Shown here: positions 18,577 to 27,834 of the stretch, in pieces
How positions within the stretch are numbered: the first letter of the stretch is position 1
Layout of the letters: each line of letters begins with the position of its first letter
Assembly: GCA_041741455.1 (NCBI GenBank)
Contig: JBGSJZ010000071.1
Location: 24,496 to 88,495 of the forward strand
DNA: 64,000 bases
Direction of reading: 5' to 3'
Origin: CALESS01 sp041741455
GTDB lineage: Bacteria; Chloroflexota; Anaerolineae; Anaerolineales; Anaerolineaceae
The notes under the pieces: model-generated
Databases searched by the model: none
The model's input: only the letters and a program-made list of their open reading frames with translations
What the model was told of the DNA's origin: nothing
Translations under genes and position numbers: made by a program

Positions 18577-19233
18577 ATGCCTGATTTTCGCATCCAATCC
18601 GCCGGTGATTCCGCCATCCTGGTCCAGCTAGGCCAGGAAATGAACCCAACAACATCGCACAGGGTACACGCACTGGCGGCAGGCCTGTTCGAACGTCGCC
18701 TGCCCGGCCTGGGCGAGGTTGTACCGGGCTATGCCAGCCTGCTGGTGCATTTTGACCCGCTACGGTTGACTCCAGCCGAAGTGACTGCCTGGCTGCAAAT
18801 GCTGGTAGAAGATTTAGCGGATGATCCGCCGGTGCCTTCTGGTCGCCGGATGGAAATTCCAACCGTGTATGACGGTCCCGATCTGATATCCCTGGCCGTG
18901 AGCAAGAACCTGACCCCGGCTGAAGTCATCCACCGCCATGCCGGGCGGGAGTACTTAGTCTACCTGATCGGCTTCACCCCCGGTTTTGCCTACCTGGGCG
19001 AGGTGGACCAAAGCATCGCCGCACCCCGCCTGGCCAGCCCGCGCCAGCGGGTGCCGGCCGGCTCGGTCGGCATCGCCGGTCGGCAGACCGGCATCTACCC
19101 GCTGGATTCACCCGGTGGCTGGCAATTGATTGGCCGTACCCACCTGCGTTTTTTTGATCCACAAGCAGACCCGCCCTGCCTGCTGGCACCGGGTGATTCG
19201 GTGATCTTCTGCCCGGTGGAGAAGCTGCCATGA
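18577..19233 (+). CDS. pxpB: 5-oxoprolinase subunit B (PxpB/KipI family)
   Basis: A 218-residue protein of the KipI/PxpB family (carboxyltransferase domain subdomain C-D, cyclophilin-like fold). Family marks are the N-terminal GDSAILVQLG and the central LIGFTPGFAYLGEVD with RLASPRQRVPAGSVGIAGRQ. With PxpA and PxpC it forms ATP-dependent 5-oxoprolinase, which opens 5-oxoproline to glutamate. The start MPDFRIQ lies right after TATAAT; an upstream in-frame ATG would fall before the promoter. The stop overlaps the pxpC start (ATGA). PxpA is not in the window. Confidence 0.88.
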   Translation: MPDFRIQSAGDSAILVQLGQEMNPTTSHRVHALAAGLFERRLPGLGEVVPGYASLLVHFDPLRLTPAEVTAWLQMLVEDLADDPPVPSGRRMEIPTVYDGPDLISLAVSKNLTPAEVIHRHAGREYLVYLIGFTPGFAYLGEVDQSIAAPRLASPRQRVPAGSVGIAGRQTGIYPLDSPGGWQLIGRTHLRFFDPQADPPCLLAPGDSVIFCPVEKLP

Positions 19234-20165
19234 GTCTGCTGGCGCTTCAAGTAGATGGCCTGGCCACTGTGCAGGATCTCGGCCGGCACGGCTGGGAGCG
19301 TTTTGGCGTGCCAGTGTGCGGGGCGATGGATGGCTTTGCCTTGCGGGCAACCAACGGATTGGTCGGCAACCCACCGGAGACAGCCGGGTTGGAACTTGCC
19401 CTGGGTGAATTAACTTTGCTGGCTGAAGATGACCTGCTGCTGGCGGCCAGCGGTCGTGGTTGGCGCTTTACAATTGGCGGACACAGCCTGCCATTGTGGA
19501 TGGCAGCCATTGCCCGGCGCGGTGAAATCATTCACCTGCAGCCTGAAAAGACCCCTGGTTGGGTTTACCTGGCGGTGTGTGGCGGAATTGCCACCCCGCC
19601 GATACTTGGCTCGCGTTCCACCTACTTGCGCGGCGGTTTTGGCGGCCTGGAAGGACGCGCCCTGCAACCAGATGATCGATTGCCGATTGGCCCACACCCA
19701 GGCTTGTTTGAACTTCTGAAGCGCGCAGGAAACGACCTGCCCCCCGCCCTGCACCCGGCCTATGCAGATCATATCTTGCTGCACTTGATTCCTGGCCCAC
19801 AAGCAGACGCCTTTGATGATCCATCCTGGCAGATCCTGTTGACCTCCGATTATCAACTCACCGATGCCTGTGACCGTATGGGCTATCGGCTCTGCGGTCC
19901 GCGGCTTCAGCATCACACCTCGCCGGATATCCTTTCGGAAGGCACACCGCTCGGCTCAGTCCAGGTGCCAGGCGATGGCCAGCCAGTGATTTTGATGGCT
20001 GACCGCCAGACGACCGGTGGCTATGCCAAGATCGGCGTACTGGCCAGCGCCGACCTGCCCTTGCTGGCCCAGTGTCCGCCAGGGTTTGGAACCGTGCGCT
20101 TCACCCGCACCACCCAGGCAGAAGCAGCAGATCGCTGGAGAAAATTGTTGAGTTGCTTCAAATAA
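19230..20165 (+). CDS. pxpC: 5-oxoprolinase subunit C (PxpC/KipA family)
   Basis: A 311-residue member of the biotin-dependent carboxyltransferase/KipA family. Diagnostic segments are TVQDLGRHGWERFGVPVCGAMD (split around residue 10), TGLELALGEL-type strands, and ILSEGTPLGSVQVPGDGQPVI and LMADRQTTGGYAKIG near the end. It partners PxpB; the 4-base overlap between the genes supports a stoichiometric complex. Length matches the family. Confidence 0.88.
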   Translation: MSLLALQVDGLATVQDLGRHGWERFGVPVCGAMDGFALRATNGLVGNPPETAGLELALGELTLLAEDDLLLAASGRGWRFTIGGHSLPLWMAAIARRGEIIHLQPEKTPGWVYLAVCGGIATPPILGSRSTYLRGGFGGLEGRALQPDDRLPIGPHPGLFELLKRAGNDLPPALHPAYADHILLHLIPGPQADAFDDPSWQILLTSDYQLTDACDRMGYRLCGPRLQHHTSPDILSEGTPLGSVQVPGDGQPVILMADRQTTGGYAKIGVLASADLPLLAQCPPGFGTVRFTRTTQAEAADRWRKLLSCFK

Positions 20166-20343
20166 CCGGGAGACTCTTGCAGAACCTTCCTTTACCTTCC
20201 CCAAAACACCAACTAGCGAGTTCCAGCCCAGATAGACTCTTTCCTTATATACAGCGAAATATAGTAAGCAACATTCAATCCCCCAAGAAAGGTTTTTCAA
20301 AAGTCGCTTTCAAATTCGGATCAGCCGCAGGGAAAAATGGTAC

Positions 20344-20371
20344 TTGACAATCAGAATATTTGTTCTATAAT
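20344..20371 (+). promoter_or_regulatory. Consensus sigma-70 promoter
   Basis: TTGACA, 16-base spacer, TATAAT: both hexamers are perfect, the strongest promoter seen in the window. It drives the four-TM protein with the Pro-rich tail. Confidence 0.85.
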
Positions 20372-20384
20372 AGAACAAACGTTC
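20360..20384 (+). promoter_or_regulatory. Palindromic operator, LexA-box-like
   Basis: A 19-base palindrome TTGTTCTATAATAGAACAA (single central base) spans the -10 box, and overlapping it is GAACAAACGTTC, which fits the GAAC-N4-GTTC core of Gram-positive-type SOS boxes. The position over the -10 would let a repressor block RNA polymerase. Confidence 0.55.
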
Positions 20385-20402
20385 AGTTTAGGAGGTTTTC
20401 CC

Positions 20403-21170
20403 ATGGCATACAATGCGATTTCCCGCCCTTCTCCTTCCCGGTTGTTGGGCCAACTCAAGGCCCGTCCGGGCCTGTTTTTCGGGCTGATGATTGTATCCGC
20501 CCTGATCTTCTTTGAAATGTTCAACTATTCCACCACGGATTACGCCTTGCGTGACCTGCTCGGTGGGCTGGAATTTCTCGGCTTACCTTGGGCAACCATC
20601 CTGGCGGTGGCTTTCTGCGGCATCGATTTTGCCGGGATTGCCCGCCTGTTCACCCCGGAAAGTGGGGCGGCCGAGCCCAAGGAGACCTGGTACCTGCTGG
20701 GCGCATGGCTGCTGGCCGCCACCATGAATGCCATGCTGACCTGGTGGGGCGTCTCAATGGCCATCACCAACCATGCCCTGCAGAGCACGGCTGTTGTCAG
20801 TGCGAACACGCTGACGCAGGTGGTGCCGATCTTTGTAGCGTTGATGGTCTGGGTGATTCGCATCCTGATCATCGGATCCATCTCTCAAGCCGGCGAGCGT
20901 ATCTTCTCCTCACAATCACAACGTGTTTACAGCCGTCCGTCGTCAACGGTAAATGCAGAGCGTCCGGCTTTTTCGGGCGTCCAACGGCCGGTGGGTTCTG
21001 TTGCCCAGCGACCCACCTCAGCAGCGATGCCGCGGCCCTCGGCCCCGCTTTCGGCTGCCCGCAACCAGCCAGATCTGGCCGGGCGCCCGGAGCCAACCTA
21101 CCACAGCCTGTCAGCGGCGCCGCGTCCGTTGCCTCCCCGCCCAGGCGCCAATGAAAATCGCCGGTCTTAG
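20403..21170 (+). CDS. Four-TM membrane protein with Pro/Ser-rich tail
   Basis: A 255-residue protein. About four hydrophobic helices fill residues ~24-160, with an interruption FTPESGAAEPKETW between the second and third; residues ~165-255 are a disordered tail rich in Pro, Ser, Ala and Arg. A TAGGAGG site sits 7 bases before the chosen ATG and a consensus promoter with a palindromic operator precedes it. The gene ends before a bidirectional terminator, so it is monocistronic. I do not recognise the family. The operator suggests tight repression and strong induction. Confidence 0.65.
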   Translation: MAYNAISRPSPSRLLGQLKARPGLFFGLMIVSALIFFEMFNYSTTDYALRDLLGGLEFLGLPWATILAVAFCGIDFAGIARLFTPESGAAEPKETWYLLGAWLLAATMNAMLTWWGVSMAITNHALQSTAVVSANTLTQVVPIFVALMVWVIRILIIGSISQAGERIFSSQSQRVYSRPSSTVNAERPAFSGVQRPVGSVAQRPTSAAMPRPSAPLSAARNQPDLAGRPEPTYHSLSAAPRPLPPRPGANENRRS

Positions 21171-21271
21171 CTGGAAAATTTCTAGAATACTAAATCATCT
21201 GATTGCGCCGATCTTCTCAAAGCAGCTCCGCAGGTCGGACAAATCGAGCACAATCCAATAATAAAAACCAG

Positions 21272-21309
21272 AACCCCCCATGGATAATAAAGACCTCTGG
21301 GGGGTTTTT
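21272..21309. terminator. Bidirectional rho-independent terminator
   Basis: Arms AACCCCCCA and TGGGGGGTT around 17 bases, followed by TTTTT on the plus strand and by a T-rich run on the minus strand after a short gap. It separates two convergent genes. Confidence 0.8.
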
Positions 21310-21325
21310 GATGGGAAATCATCGA

Positions 21326-22717
21326 TTATTTCTTTTTTTCTACCTTTTGCGGCGGTCCCGCCAGTGGCAGCCAGACGCAGAAAGTGGTGCCCTTGCCCTC
21401 CTTCGAGGTCACCTCGATTGTGCCACCGTGGGCTTTCACGATCCAGAAGGCAATCGAGAGCCCCAGACCAAAGCCGCTACTGGTACTGCTGCGCTTGCGG
21501 GATTTCTCGCCGCGGAAGAAGCGCTCGAAGATGTGCGGCAAGTCAGCAGCCGGGATACCCTGGCCGGTGTCATTGATAATGATTTGCACCTGCGCGCCGG
21601 TTTTACGCAACGCCAGGCTGACCGTCCCACCGGTCGGAGTGTATTGAACTGCGTTACCCACCAGGTTGAGCAGCACCTGTTTCAAGCGATCGCGGTCGCC
21701 AATGACCTGCACCTGGTCAATTTCCGTCATCCGAATTTGAACCTTCTCACCGGCCAGCACCCGCATCTGTTGAAAGACCTCCAACAGCACGGTATCGATC
21801 TCAACCGGGGCCAAGGCCAACGGCAGTCGCCCGCTTTCGGCCTGAGCCAGCAGCAGCAAGTCGCCTACCATGCGGGTCAGGCGGTCAACCTCTTGCTCGA
21901 TGCCATTTAGGGATTCCTCGTCGGCTTCGCCCAGCTTGCGGATCAGACCGACATTGCCCTTGATGACCGTCAGTGGGGTGCGCAATTCGTGGCTGACATC
22001 CGCCAGGAAACGGCGCTGGCGGGTGAACAGGTCCTCCAGGCGTTCCAGTGTCTCGTTAAAAGCCCGGATCAATTGGCCAACTTCATCTCCGGAAGAACCG
22101 GCCAGCGGGATGCGCCGCGAGAGATCATCCGCCCTGGTAATCTGGGTGGCGACCCTGGTGACCATGGCCAGCGGGGCTAACGCCTTGCCGGTGACAAGCC
22201 AGGCAGCCAGGCCAGTGATACCCATTGCCAATAGCAACAGGATGACCAAGGCAAACGCCAGGGTGCGCTGGGTGATATCCACCAGCACCAGGTTGATGCC
22301 GACTTGCAGCACGCCCACCGGGCCGCGTTCCGAGTTGATGCGCACCGAAACCACCCGCAAGTGCCGCCCGGAGGAAGTAGCCGTCTCAAAAACGGTTCCG
22401 CCCAGCAGCAAGCCGACCTCGTCCAGCGGAGTTTGCAGGGTGACCGGGCGCGCCAGCATCAACTGGCGGTCGTTGCCCCAGATCTGGAAAAGCAGGTTTT
22501 CGGTGGTCTGGAAACCGGCCAGGGAGCGGGCATCCACCTGGTTGGCAGCGTTGACGTATATGCGCTCGATCAGGGTGTTGGCAGCGCGCGCCAGGTCCTG
22601 GTCAATCTGGGTGATGAGGGCCTGGGAAACAATGCCATAGGTGAGCGCACCAAAGATGAGCAATATACCGCCCGCCAGGGAGGTATAAAGAAGGGTCAGC
22701 CGCAGCCGCAAGGACAT
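21326..22717 (-). CDS. Sensor histidine kinase (HAMP, HisKA, HATPase_c)
   Basis: A 463-residue membrane kinase: TM1 (~8-32), extracytoplasmic sensor (~33-150), TM2 (~152-176), HAMP (~178-230), HisKA with phospho-acceptor FLADVSHELRTPLT (His ~243), and ATPase with N box VGNAVQYTP, G1 NDTGQGI and G2 SGFGLGLSI. It starts 3 bases after the response regulator stop, so the pair is an operon. The layout is that of BaeS/CusS-type kinases; the signal is unknown. Confidence 0.9.
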   Translation of the reverse strand: MSLRLRLTLLYTSLAGGILLIFGALTYGIVSQALITQIDQDLARAANTLIERIYVNAANQVDARSLAGFQTTENLLFQIWGNDRQLMLARPVTLQTPLDEVGLLLGGTVFETATSSGRHLRVVSVRINSERGPVGVLQVGINLVLVDITQRTLAFALVILLLLAMGITGLAAWLVTGKALAPLAMVTRVATQITRADDLSRRIPLAGSSGDEVGQLIRAFNETLERLEDLFTRQRRFLADVSHELRTPLTVIKGNVGLIRKLGEADEESLNGIEQEVDRLTRMVGDLLLLAQAESGRLPLALAPVEIDTVLLEVFQQMRVLAGEKVQIRMTEIDQVQVIGDRDRLKQVLLNLVGNAVQYTPTGGTVSLALRKTGAQVQIIINDTGQGIPAADLPHIFERFFRGEKSRKRSSTSSGFGLGLSIAFWIVKAHGGTIEVTSKEGKGTTFCVWLPLAGPPQKVEKKK

Positions 22718-22720
22718 TTT

Positions 22721-23398
22721 TTAGGGGTTTTCACGCAGCACATAACCCACGCCGCGGGCGGTGTGGATCAGGCGGGCTTCTCCTTCTGCCTCCAGCTTTT
22801 GGCGCAGATAGCGGATATAAACATCCAGAACATTGCTTTCACCCCCAAAATCGTAACCCCAGACGCGGTCAAAAATCATCTCACGTGTTAAGACCTGGCG
22901 CGGATGGCGCAAGAAGAGCTCCAGTAAATCGTATTCCTTGGCAGTCAGGGAGATGGTGCGCCCTTTGCGGATGGCCTGGCGGGTGGAGGTATCCAGCGTC
23001 AGGTCGGTAAAGGTCAGAATGGGGGCACGCTCCGGCTGGGTGCGGCGCAGCAAAGCACGGACGCGCGCCAACAATTCATCCAGTTCAAAAGGTTTGACCA
23101 TGTAATCGTCGGCACCGGCATCCAGACCCATGATGCGATCCTGCAGGGTATCCTTGGCGGTCAGCATCAGTACAGGGATCCCACCGCCGGCGCGCAGGCG
23201 CTGGCAGACCTCCAGGCCGTCCATGCCGGGTAACATCCAGTCCAGCACCACCAGGTCGGGGTGATGGTCACGCGCCAGCACCAGACCAGATTCGCCATCC
23301 AGGGCGGTGTCCACCTGGTAGCCTTCATAAGCCAAGCCGCGCCGTAAGACTTTGACGATGGCTTCATCGTCCTCGATGATCAAAATTCTTTCTTTCAT
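22721..23398 (-). CDS. OmpR/PhoB-family response regulator
   Basis: A 225-residue protein. Receiver domain (1-115) with acidic pocket IEDDEA, phospho-acceptor Asp ~53 in VLDWMLPGMDG, Thr in MLTAKD and Lys in VKPFELDELLARV. The C-terminal winged helix (~130-222) has the recognition helix region GGESNVLDVYIRYLRQKLE. GGAGGGGC precedes the ATG. It is the first gene of the two-component operon and should regulate its own promoter upstream or distant targets. Confidence 0.92.
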   Translation of the reverse strand: MKERILIIEDDEAIVKVLRRGLAYEGYQVDTALDGESGLVLARDHHPDLVVLDWMLPGMDGLEVCQRLRAGGGIPVLMLTAKDTLQDRIMGLDAGADDYMVKPFELDELLARVRALLRRTQPERAPILTFTDLTLDTSTRQAIRKGRTISLTAKEYDLLELFLRHPRQVLTREMIFDRVWGYDFGGESNVLDVYIRYLRQKLEAEGEARLIHTARGVGYVLRENP

Positions 23399-23490
23399 AC
23401 GCCCCTCCCATTGAGCCCAGGTCGGTAACCCGATATTGTTGAGATGATAACCGGCAAGATGGATTAATAATTGCCGGGGAAACTGATTAA

Positions 23491-23519
23491 TTTATACCTA
23501 AAAACATTAATAAAATCAA
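23491..23519 (-). promoter_or_regulatory. Promoter of the two-component operon
   Basis: On the minus strand TTGATT, 17-base spacer, TATAAA, about 90 bases before the regulator ATG, in an AT-rich stretch. The rest of the 233-base gap shows nothing else clear. Confidence 0.6.
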
Positions 23520-23631
23520 TTGAATCCGGGGATGAATTTGAGATGAGTTTTAATGTTTGTTGAAAGTGAAGGGAAAATGGGTAGTGAAGAAGTCAGTCAT
23601 CCTCGCCAAACACCAACGACAACCATCGTTG

Positions 23632-25377
23632 TTACAATTCCCCACCCTTAGTGAGTTCCTTCGCCCGAGCCTGTGCCAGGGCCAACGTCTCGCGGGCGGC
23701 GGAACGTGTGGCGTCATTGGCAGCCCCCAGCATTTGCGCCAACTCCTCCAGCCGGGTTTCCCCCTCCAGTTTTTCCACGTGGGTCAATGTGCGCCCATCT
23801 TCCAGCAGTTTGGTCACCCGCAGGTGGGCATCACCAAAGGCGGCCAGTTGCGGCAGATGAGTGACGCACAACACCTGGTGCCGCCGACCCAGGCTCCAAA
23901 GCTTCTCGCCGACTACAAAGCCGACCCGGCCGCCGATGCCCTGGTCGATTTCATCGAACACCAGGGTGGGGATGGCATCCGCCCGGGCCAGCACGTTCTT
24001 GAGGGCCAGCATCAGGCGCGAGGTTTCGCCGCCGGAGGCGATCTTGACCAGCGGCTTGAGCCCTTCGCCCGGGTTGGGGGCGATCAGGAATTCGACCCGG
24101 TCCACACCCATCTCGTTGAAGGCCGTCCAGACACCTTCCAGCAGCAGGCCATGCGGGTCAGGCTGGGTTTGAAAATCCACGCTGAAGCGCGCCCCGGCCA
24201 TCTTCAGGTCATCCAGTTCAGCTTCGATCGCCTTGCCGAGCGAGCCGGCCACCTGGCGGCGCAATTGGCTGAGGACGGTGGCTTGAATGGCCATCTCCTC
24301 CAGCAGGCTCTTTTCTGCCAGTTCCAACTCGGCAATGCGCTCGCCGGCATGGGTGATCAGATCCAGCTTGTGGCGAGCATCCTGTTCGTAGGCCAGGATG
24401 GCCTCGATACTGCTACCGTATTTGCGTTTGAGGATGTGGACCAGGTTCAGGCGTTCTTCCAGTTGTTCCAGGCGGCGCGGGTTGAACTCAATGGTCTCCT
24501 GGTAGCCGCGCAGGCTGCGCGCCAGCTCGGCGCCGGTCTCAGCCAGCAGATCAGCCTGCTCGCTCAGAGCGGCCTGCTGCGGATCGATGCGACTCAATTG
24601 GGCCAGGGCTTGCGCCAGTTGGCCAGCCAGGTCAGAGATCGAAGGCGCTTCACCCTCGCCGTCTTCCAACAGTGCCAGGGATTGGCTGCAAAGCGAGGCA
24701 AGGGTTTCAGCGTTGGTCAGCCGGTCGCGCTCGTGGCGCAGTTCTTCGTCCTCGCCCGGCTTGAGGTTGGAGGCAGCGATCTCCTCCGCCTGGAAGGTCA
24801 GCAATTCGGCCCGGCGGGCGGAATCCGCCTCGGCCAGGCGCAATTCGTTGAGCTCATGCCGCAGGGCATGTAGTTTGCGGTAGGTATCTTGATAGGCCGC
24901 CAGCTCCACCCCACTATTGGCATATCGATCCAGCAGGCGGATGTGCTGGTGAACGTTGAGCAGCGAGAGGTGCTCGCTCTGGCCGTGGATGTCCACCAAG
25001 AAAGCGCCCAGCTCGCGCAGCAGGCTCAGGCTGACAGCGCGGCCGTTAATCCGTCCCACACTGCGACCCTCCCGCCTTATCTCGCGCCCCAGGGTCAGTA
25101 GGTCTGGATCATCCGCCAACTCTTCACGCTCCAGGATGGCCTGGACCTCACTGCGACTCTCAGCGGGGATGCGGAAAACGCCCTCCAGCACCGCCCGTTC
25201 AGCGCCGGCCCGCACGGCGGTGGCATCCACCTTGCCACCCATCAGCGCATCCAGCGCATCCAGGATGATGGACTTGCCTGCCCCGGTCTCGCCGGTGAAA
25301 GTCGTCAGCCCGGCGCTGAAGGTCAGCTCCAGGTGATGGATGATGGCAAAGTTCTCAATGCGTAGTTCCGTTAGCAT
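23632..25377 (-). CDS. recN: DNA repair protein RecN
   Basis: A 581-residue SMC-like ATPase for double-strand-break repair. N-terminal Walker A GETGAGKSIILDALDALMGGK-type (residues ~30-37), long coiled coils (~160-380), and the C-terminal ABC signature SGGETSRLMLALK followed by Walker B PTLVFDEIDQGIGGRVG. Length is that of RecN (550-580). It begins 4 bases after the upstream membrane-protein gene and forms an operon with that gene and NAD kinase, an arrangement common in Gram-positive bacteria and Chloroflexota. Confidence 0.95.
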   Translation of the reverse strand: MLTELRIENFAIIHHLELTFSAGLTTFTGETGAGKSIILDALDALMGGKVDATAVRAGAERAVLEGVFRIPAESRSEVQAILEREELADDPDLLTLGREIRREGRSVGRINGRAVSLSLLRELGAFLVDIHGQSEHLSLLNVHQHIRLLDRYANSGVELAAYQDTYRKLHALRHELNELRLAEADSARRAELLTFQAEEIAASNLKPGEDEELRHERDRLTNAETLASLCSQSLALLEDGEGEAPSISDLAGQLAQALAQLSRIDPQQAALSEQADLLAETGAELARSLRGYQETIEFNPRRLEQLEERLNLVHILKRKYGSSIEAILAYEQDARHKLDLITHAGERIAELELAEKSLLEEMAIQATVLSQLRRQVAGSLGKAIEAELDDLKMAGARFSVDFQTQPDPHGLLLEGVWTAFNEMGVDRVEFLIAPNPGEGLKPLVKIASGGETSRLMLALKNVLARADAIPTLVFDEIDQGIGGRVGFVVGEKLWSLGRRHQVLCVTHLPQLAAFGDAHLRVTKLLEDGRTLTHVEKLEGETRLEELAQMLGAANDATRSAARETLALAQARAKELTKGGEL

Positions 25378-25381
25378 AGTT

Positions 25382-25930
25382 TTAGCGGGTGATCCGAATG
25401 CCGCTCAGGCGGTAATAAATAGTGGAAGTGACCATAAAGGCATAGACGCCATACCAGATCAACCCCAGCAGACCCCGCCCGAGGTAATTGGTGTATCCAG
25501 CGCCGACAACCAGGATTGTTTGAAACAGACCCATCAACGGGAGGATCAGGGCGCCGAGCAGGGCGGCCCCGGCGGCGACCAGGAACAGGGTGCGCGAGCG
25601 CCGGCGTTTGACTGCCCAACGCACTGCCTCGGCGATCAACATGCCGGCGATGGGGGCGATGAAAATGGTAAAGAAGCCCATGAAACTGGCAATGTAACTA
25701 CCGGCCAACGAGAGCGGGGCAGCGATGGCGGCGGCGATTAACGGATCCAGCGATTTGGCGGTATCAAATACCTTTTGCTGGCCGCGCACGCACTCCTTGC
25801 AGCGGTAGCCGGTGGGGGTGAGTACCGCGCAGGAAACGCAGATCGGCTTCTCGCAGCGGTTGCAACGTAGACCGGTGGGCCGGTCGGGATGGTTGGCACA
25901 AACCAGGGTGTCGGGGTTGTTTTCGCTCAT
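25382..25930 (-). CDS. B-box-type zinc-binding membrane protein
   Basis: A 182-residue protein. The N-terminus carries a B-box-like zinc site (CANHPDRPTGLRCNRCEKPI, then CVSC and YRCKEC), followed by four hydrophobic segments (~65-90, 92-110, 118-140 and 150-172). Rhomboid proteins often carry the same zinc module, but no Ser-His rhomboid motif is seen here. The ATG overlaps the NAD kinase stop (ATGA), so it is translationally coupled. Role in the recN operon unknown. Confidence 0.75.
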   Translation of the reverse strand: MSENNPDTLVCANHPDRPTGLRCNRCEKPICVSCAVLTPTGYRCKECVRGQQKVFDTAKSLDPLIAAAIAAPLSLAGSYIASFMGFFTIFIAPIAGMLIAEAVRWAVKRRRSRTLFLVAAGAALLGALILPLMGLFQTILVVGAGYTNYLGRGLLGLIWYGVYAFMVTSTIYYRLSGIRITR

Positions 25931-26802
25931 GCTTGTGGGTTGATCCAAGGGTTTTGCTCCATATAGCGGGCCAGGTTGCGATAAAAATAGCCCGGGTCTT
26001 GAAAACGCACGAAGAGCACCGGGGATGGGGCGGCTTCCACCCGCACCTCGTCGCCTTCTTCAACAATAATAGGGGGCTGGCCATCGGCGCTCAACACGGC
26101 CTGGTGGCTGCTCTGGGTGGTAATGCTGACGTGGGCATTCTCCGGCAGCACCACGCCGCGGTCAATGGACATATGCGGGGCAATCGGAACAATCAAGATG
26201 TTGCGGGCTTCCGGCGGTAAAATTGGCCCGCCGACCGCCAGGGCGTAGGCAGTAGAGCCGGTAGGTGTGGCAGCGATCAGGCCATCTGCCATATACTTGG
26301 CCAGCAGGTAGCCATCCACCGAGGCGGTCAACACCAACGGTCGGACAAACTGGCCGCGGCAGACCACCACCTCGTTCAGCACCTGCCACTTGCCCAGGCA
26401 GCCGCCATCCCGCCACTGGCAGACCTTGAGCAACATGCGCTGCTCCAGCCAGTAATCCCCCGCCAGCAGGCGCGGCAGGCGCTCGCGCCAGGCATCCCGC
26501 TGCGCTTCCATCAGGAAGCCGAAGTGACCGAGGTTGATGCCCAACACCGGCACGCCGAAGGGGGCGCACAACAGGCCGGCCCGCAGCATGGTGCCGTCCC
26601 CACCAAGCGCCAGCATCAGGTCAAACTCACCGGCAGCCAGGGCGTTTTTCAAATCGTCATCATGCAGGTGGGGAGCCAGCTCCGCCGGGTGACCCAGGGC
26701 GCGCAGGGCTTCAACAACGCTGGTGGCCTCGGCGCGGGCTTCCGGCAGGCGCGGGTGGGCGGCAACCACAATTTTGCGGGGTGGGGTAACGGTGCCTTGC
26801 AT
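25927..26802 (-). CDS. nadK: NAD kinase
   Basis: A 291-residue enzyme that phosphorylates NAD to NADP. The GGDGT motif is in LMLALGGDGTMLRAG (~70), with GINLGHFGFL and the second signature ATPTGSTAYALAVGGPIL (~180). The start MQGTVTPPRK was selected because TATAAT lies 6 bases upstream; a longer reading would include the promoter. It is the first gene of the nadK/zinc membrane protein/recN operon. Confidence 0.93.
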   Translation of the reverse strand: MQGTVTPPRKIVVAAHPRLPEARAEATSVVEALRALGHPAELAPHLHDDDLKNALAAGEFDLMLALGGDGTMLRAGLLCAPFGVPVLGINLGHFGFLMEAQRDAWRERLPRLLAGDYWLEQRMLLKVCQWRDGGCLGKWQVLNEVVVCRGQFVRPLVLTASVDGYLLAKYMADGLIAATPTGSTAYALAVGGPILPPEARNILIVPIAPHMSIDRGVVLPENAHVSITTQSSHQAVLSADGQPPIIVEEGDEVRVEAAPSPVLFVRFQDPGYFYRNLARYMEQNPWINPQA

Positions 26803-26808
26803 GGGTCT

Positions 26809-26814
26809 ATTATA
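26809..26814 (-). promoter_or_regulatory. -10 box for a leaderless start of nadK
   Basis: TATAAT on the minus strand, 6 bases before the ATG at 26802, without ribosome site. Confidence 0.5.
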
Positions 26815-26875
26815 TGCTGATTTTGGGATTAATCCACCACGACGGGAGCGGAGCTGTTTTTGAAAATAAGTCATC

Positions 26876-26920
26876 TTTTTAACACGGATTTGGAGGGATG
26901 GAACGGATTTTCACGGAAAG
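26876..26920. repeat. AACACGGA-family repeat, copy B
   Basis: TTTTTAACACGGA followed by GGAACGGATTTTCACGGA, sharing words with copy A at 4.8 kb. It lies in the 235-base gap between divergent genes. Confidence 0.55.
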
Positions 26921-27037
26921 GTCTTTGGATGATCTGGCAGGTTTTGGAGTGGACATTTTCAATCAGCAGATGTAGACTCATGGTTGGGTGTGTTCATGCA
27001 CCTGTGGTTTGGTAACCTGAACGGGAGGGAATGGGCG

Positions 27038-27676
27038 ATGCGGGTCGATGCGAAAAAGGCAGCCGGGGTGTTGGTGGTATGGTGGGTGATTGCCGAGGTA
27101 GCCGTTTATTACGGTTCATCCCGAATGACAGGCATGAATTGGAACTATTACACGCCAATCCATGGGATGGTGGTGGGATTGGTGGTGGGCCTAACCTTAA
27201 TGAAATTTGCAGGATTGAATTTCGGCCAGGCTTTGCTGATCGGCCTGGGCTGGGCCGGCGGGCAATATGCTGCCTCGTATGCATTAAACTATTGGATCAA
27301 TGGTTTGTATGCTGTGAACGGATTTGTTCCTTTTGATCTATCCAGTCTGGTCAGCCAGGGCATGGGGATTGCCCCGATCAACGGTTTCCTCATCGGATTT
27401 TTCGCCGGGGGGATCGGCGGGCTGGTCACAGCGATGGTGTTGCGCCGGGCATCCGTTCTGGGCGAGGGCAAGGGTCTCAATATCACCCTGGGCTGGGCCT
27501 TTGCCTGGGGCATTGGTTATCTGCTGGATCAACTCCTGTTCAATCGTCTCTATCAAGTGAGCATCTTTCAAAACAACATGCTGATTGGGATCCTGGTATT
27601 CATTGCTGTCATCGGCCTGTTAATCAGTACCATTGGCGGGCGGGTGATGTTCAAGAGCCTCAAGGATTCACATTAG
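27038..27676 (+). CDS. Membrane protein, tandem paralogue 1
   Basis: A 212-residue polytopic protein (about six helices) with repeated Gly-rich segments such as GLGWAGGQYAASYALNYWINGL. It is clearly paralogous to the next gene: VWWVIxE, PIHGMVxGLVVGxTL, LGWAGGQxAASYA and LVLRRAS-type blocks align. Both share a GGAGGGAAT-x3-CG leader directly before the ATG, which fixed the start at MRVDAKK rather than 18 codons earlier. Function unknown. Confidence 0.65.
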   Translation: MRVDAKKAAGVLVVWWVIAEVAVYYGSSRMTGMNWNYYTPIHGMVVGLVVGLTLMKFAGLNFGQALLIGLGWAGGQYAASYALNYWINGLYAVNGFVPFDLSSLVSQGMGIAPINGFLIGFFAGGIGGLVTAMVLRRASVLGEGKGLNITLGWAFAWGIGYLLDQLLFNRLYQVSIFQNNMLIGILVFIAVIGLLISTIGGRVMFKSLKDSH

Positions 27677-27834
27677 GTGGCACGCCTGAAGACCTTGGTT
27701 TTTAATGGATTGAAAGGGTTTGTTTCAAGCAGATTGCAAACTACGAAACCGACCTTTCATTCAGTAGATTTTCTTCAAACCAGATAATGAGGATGCACCT
27801 GAGGTATTAAGATCAGTATAGGAGGGAATATGCG

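Noticed and set aside
23557..24873. 438-codon open frame on the plus strand
   Set aside because: Antisense to recN, which has all family motifs.
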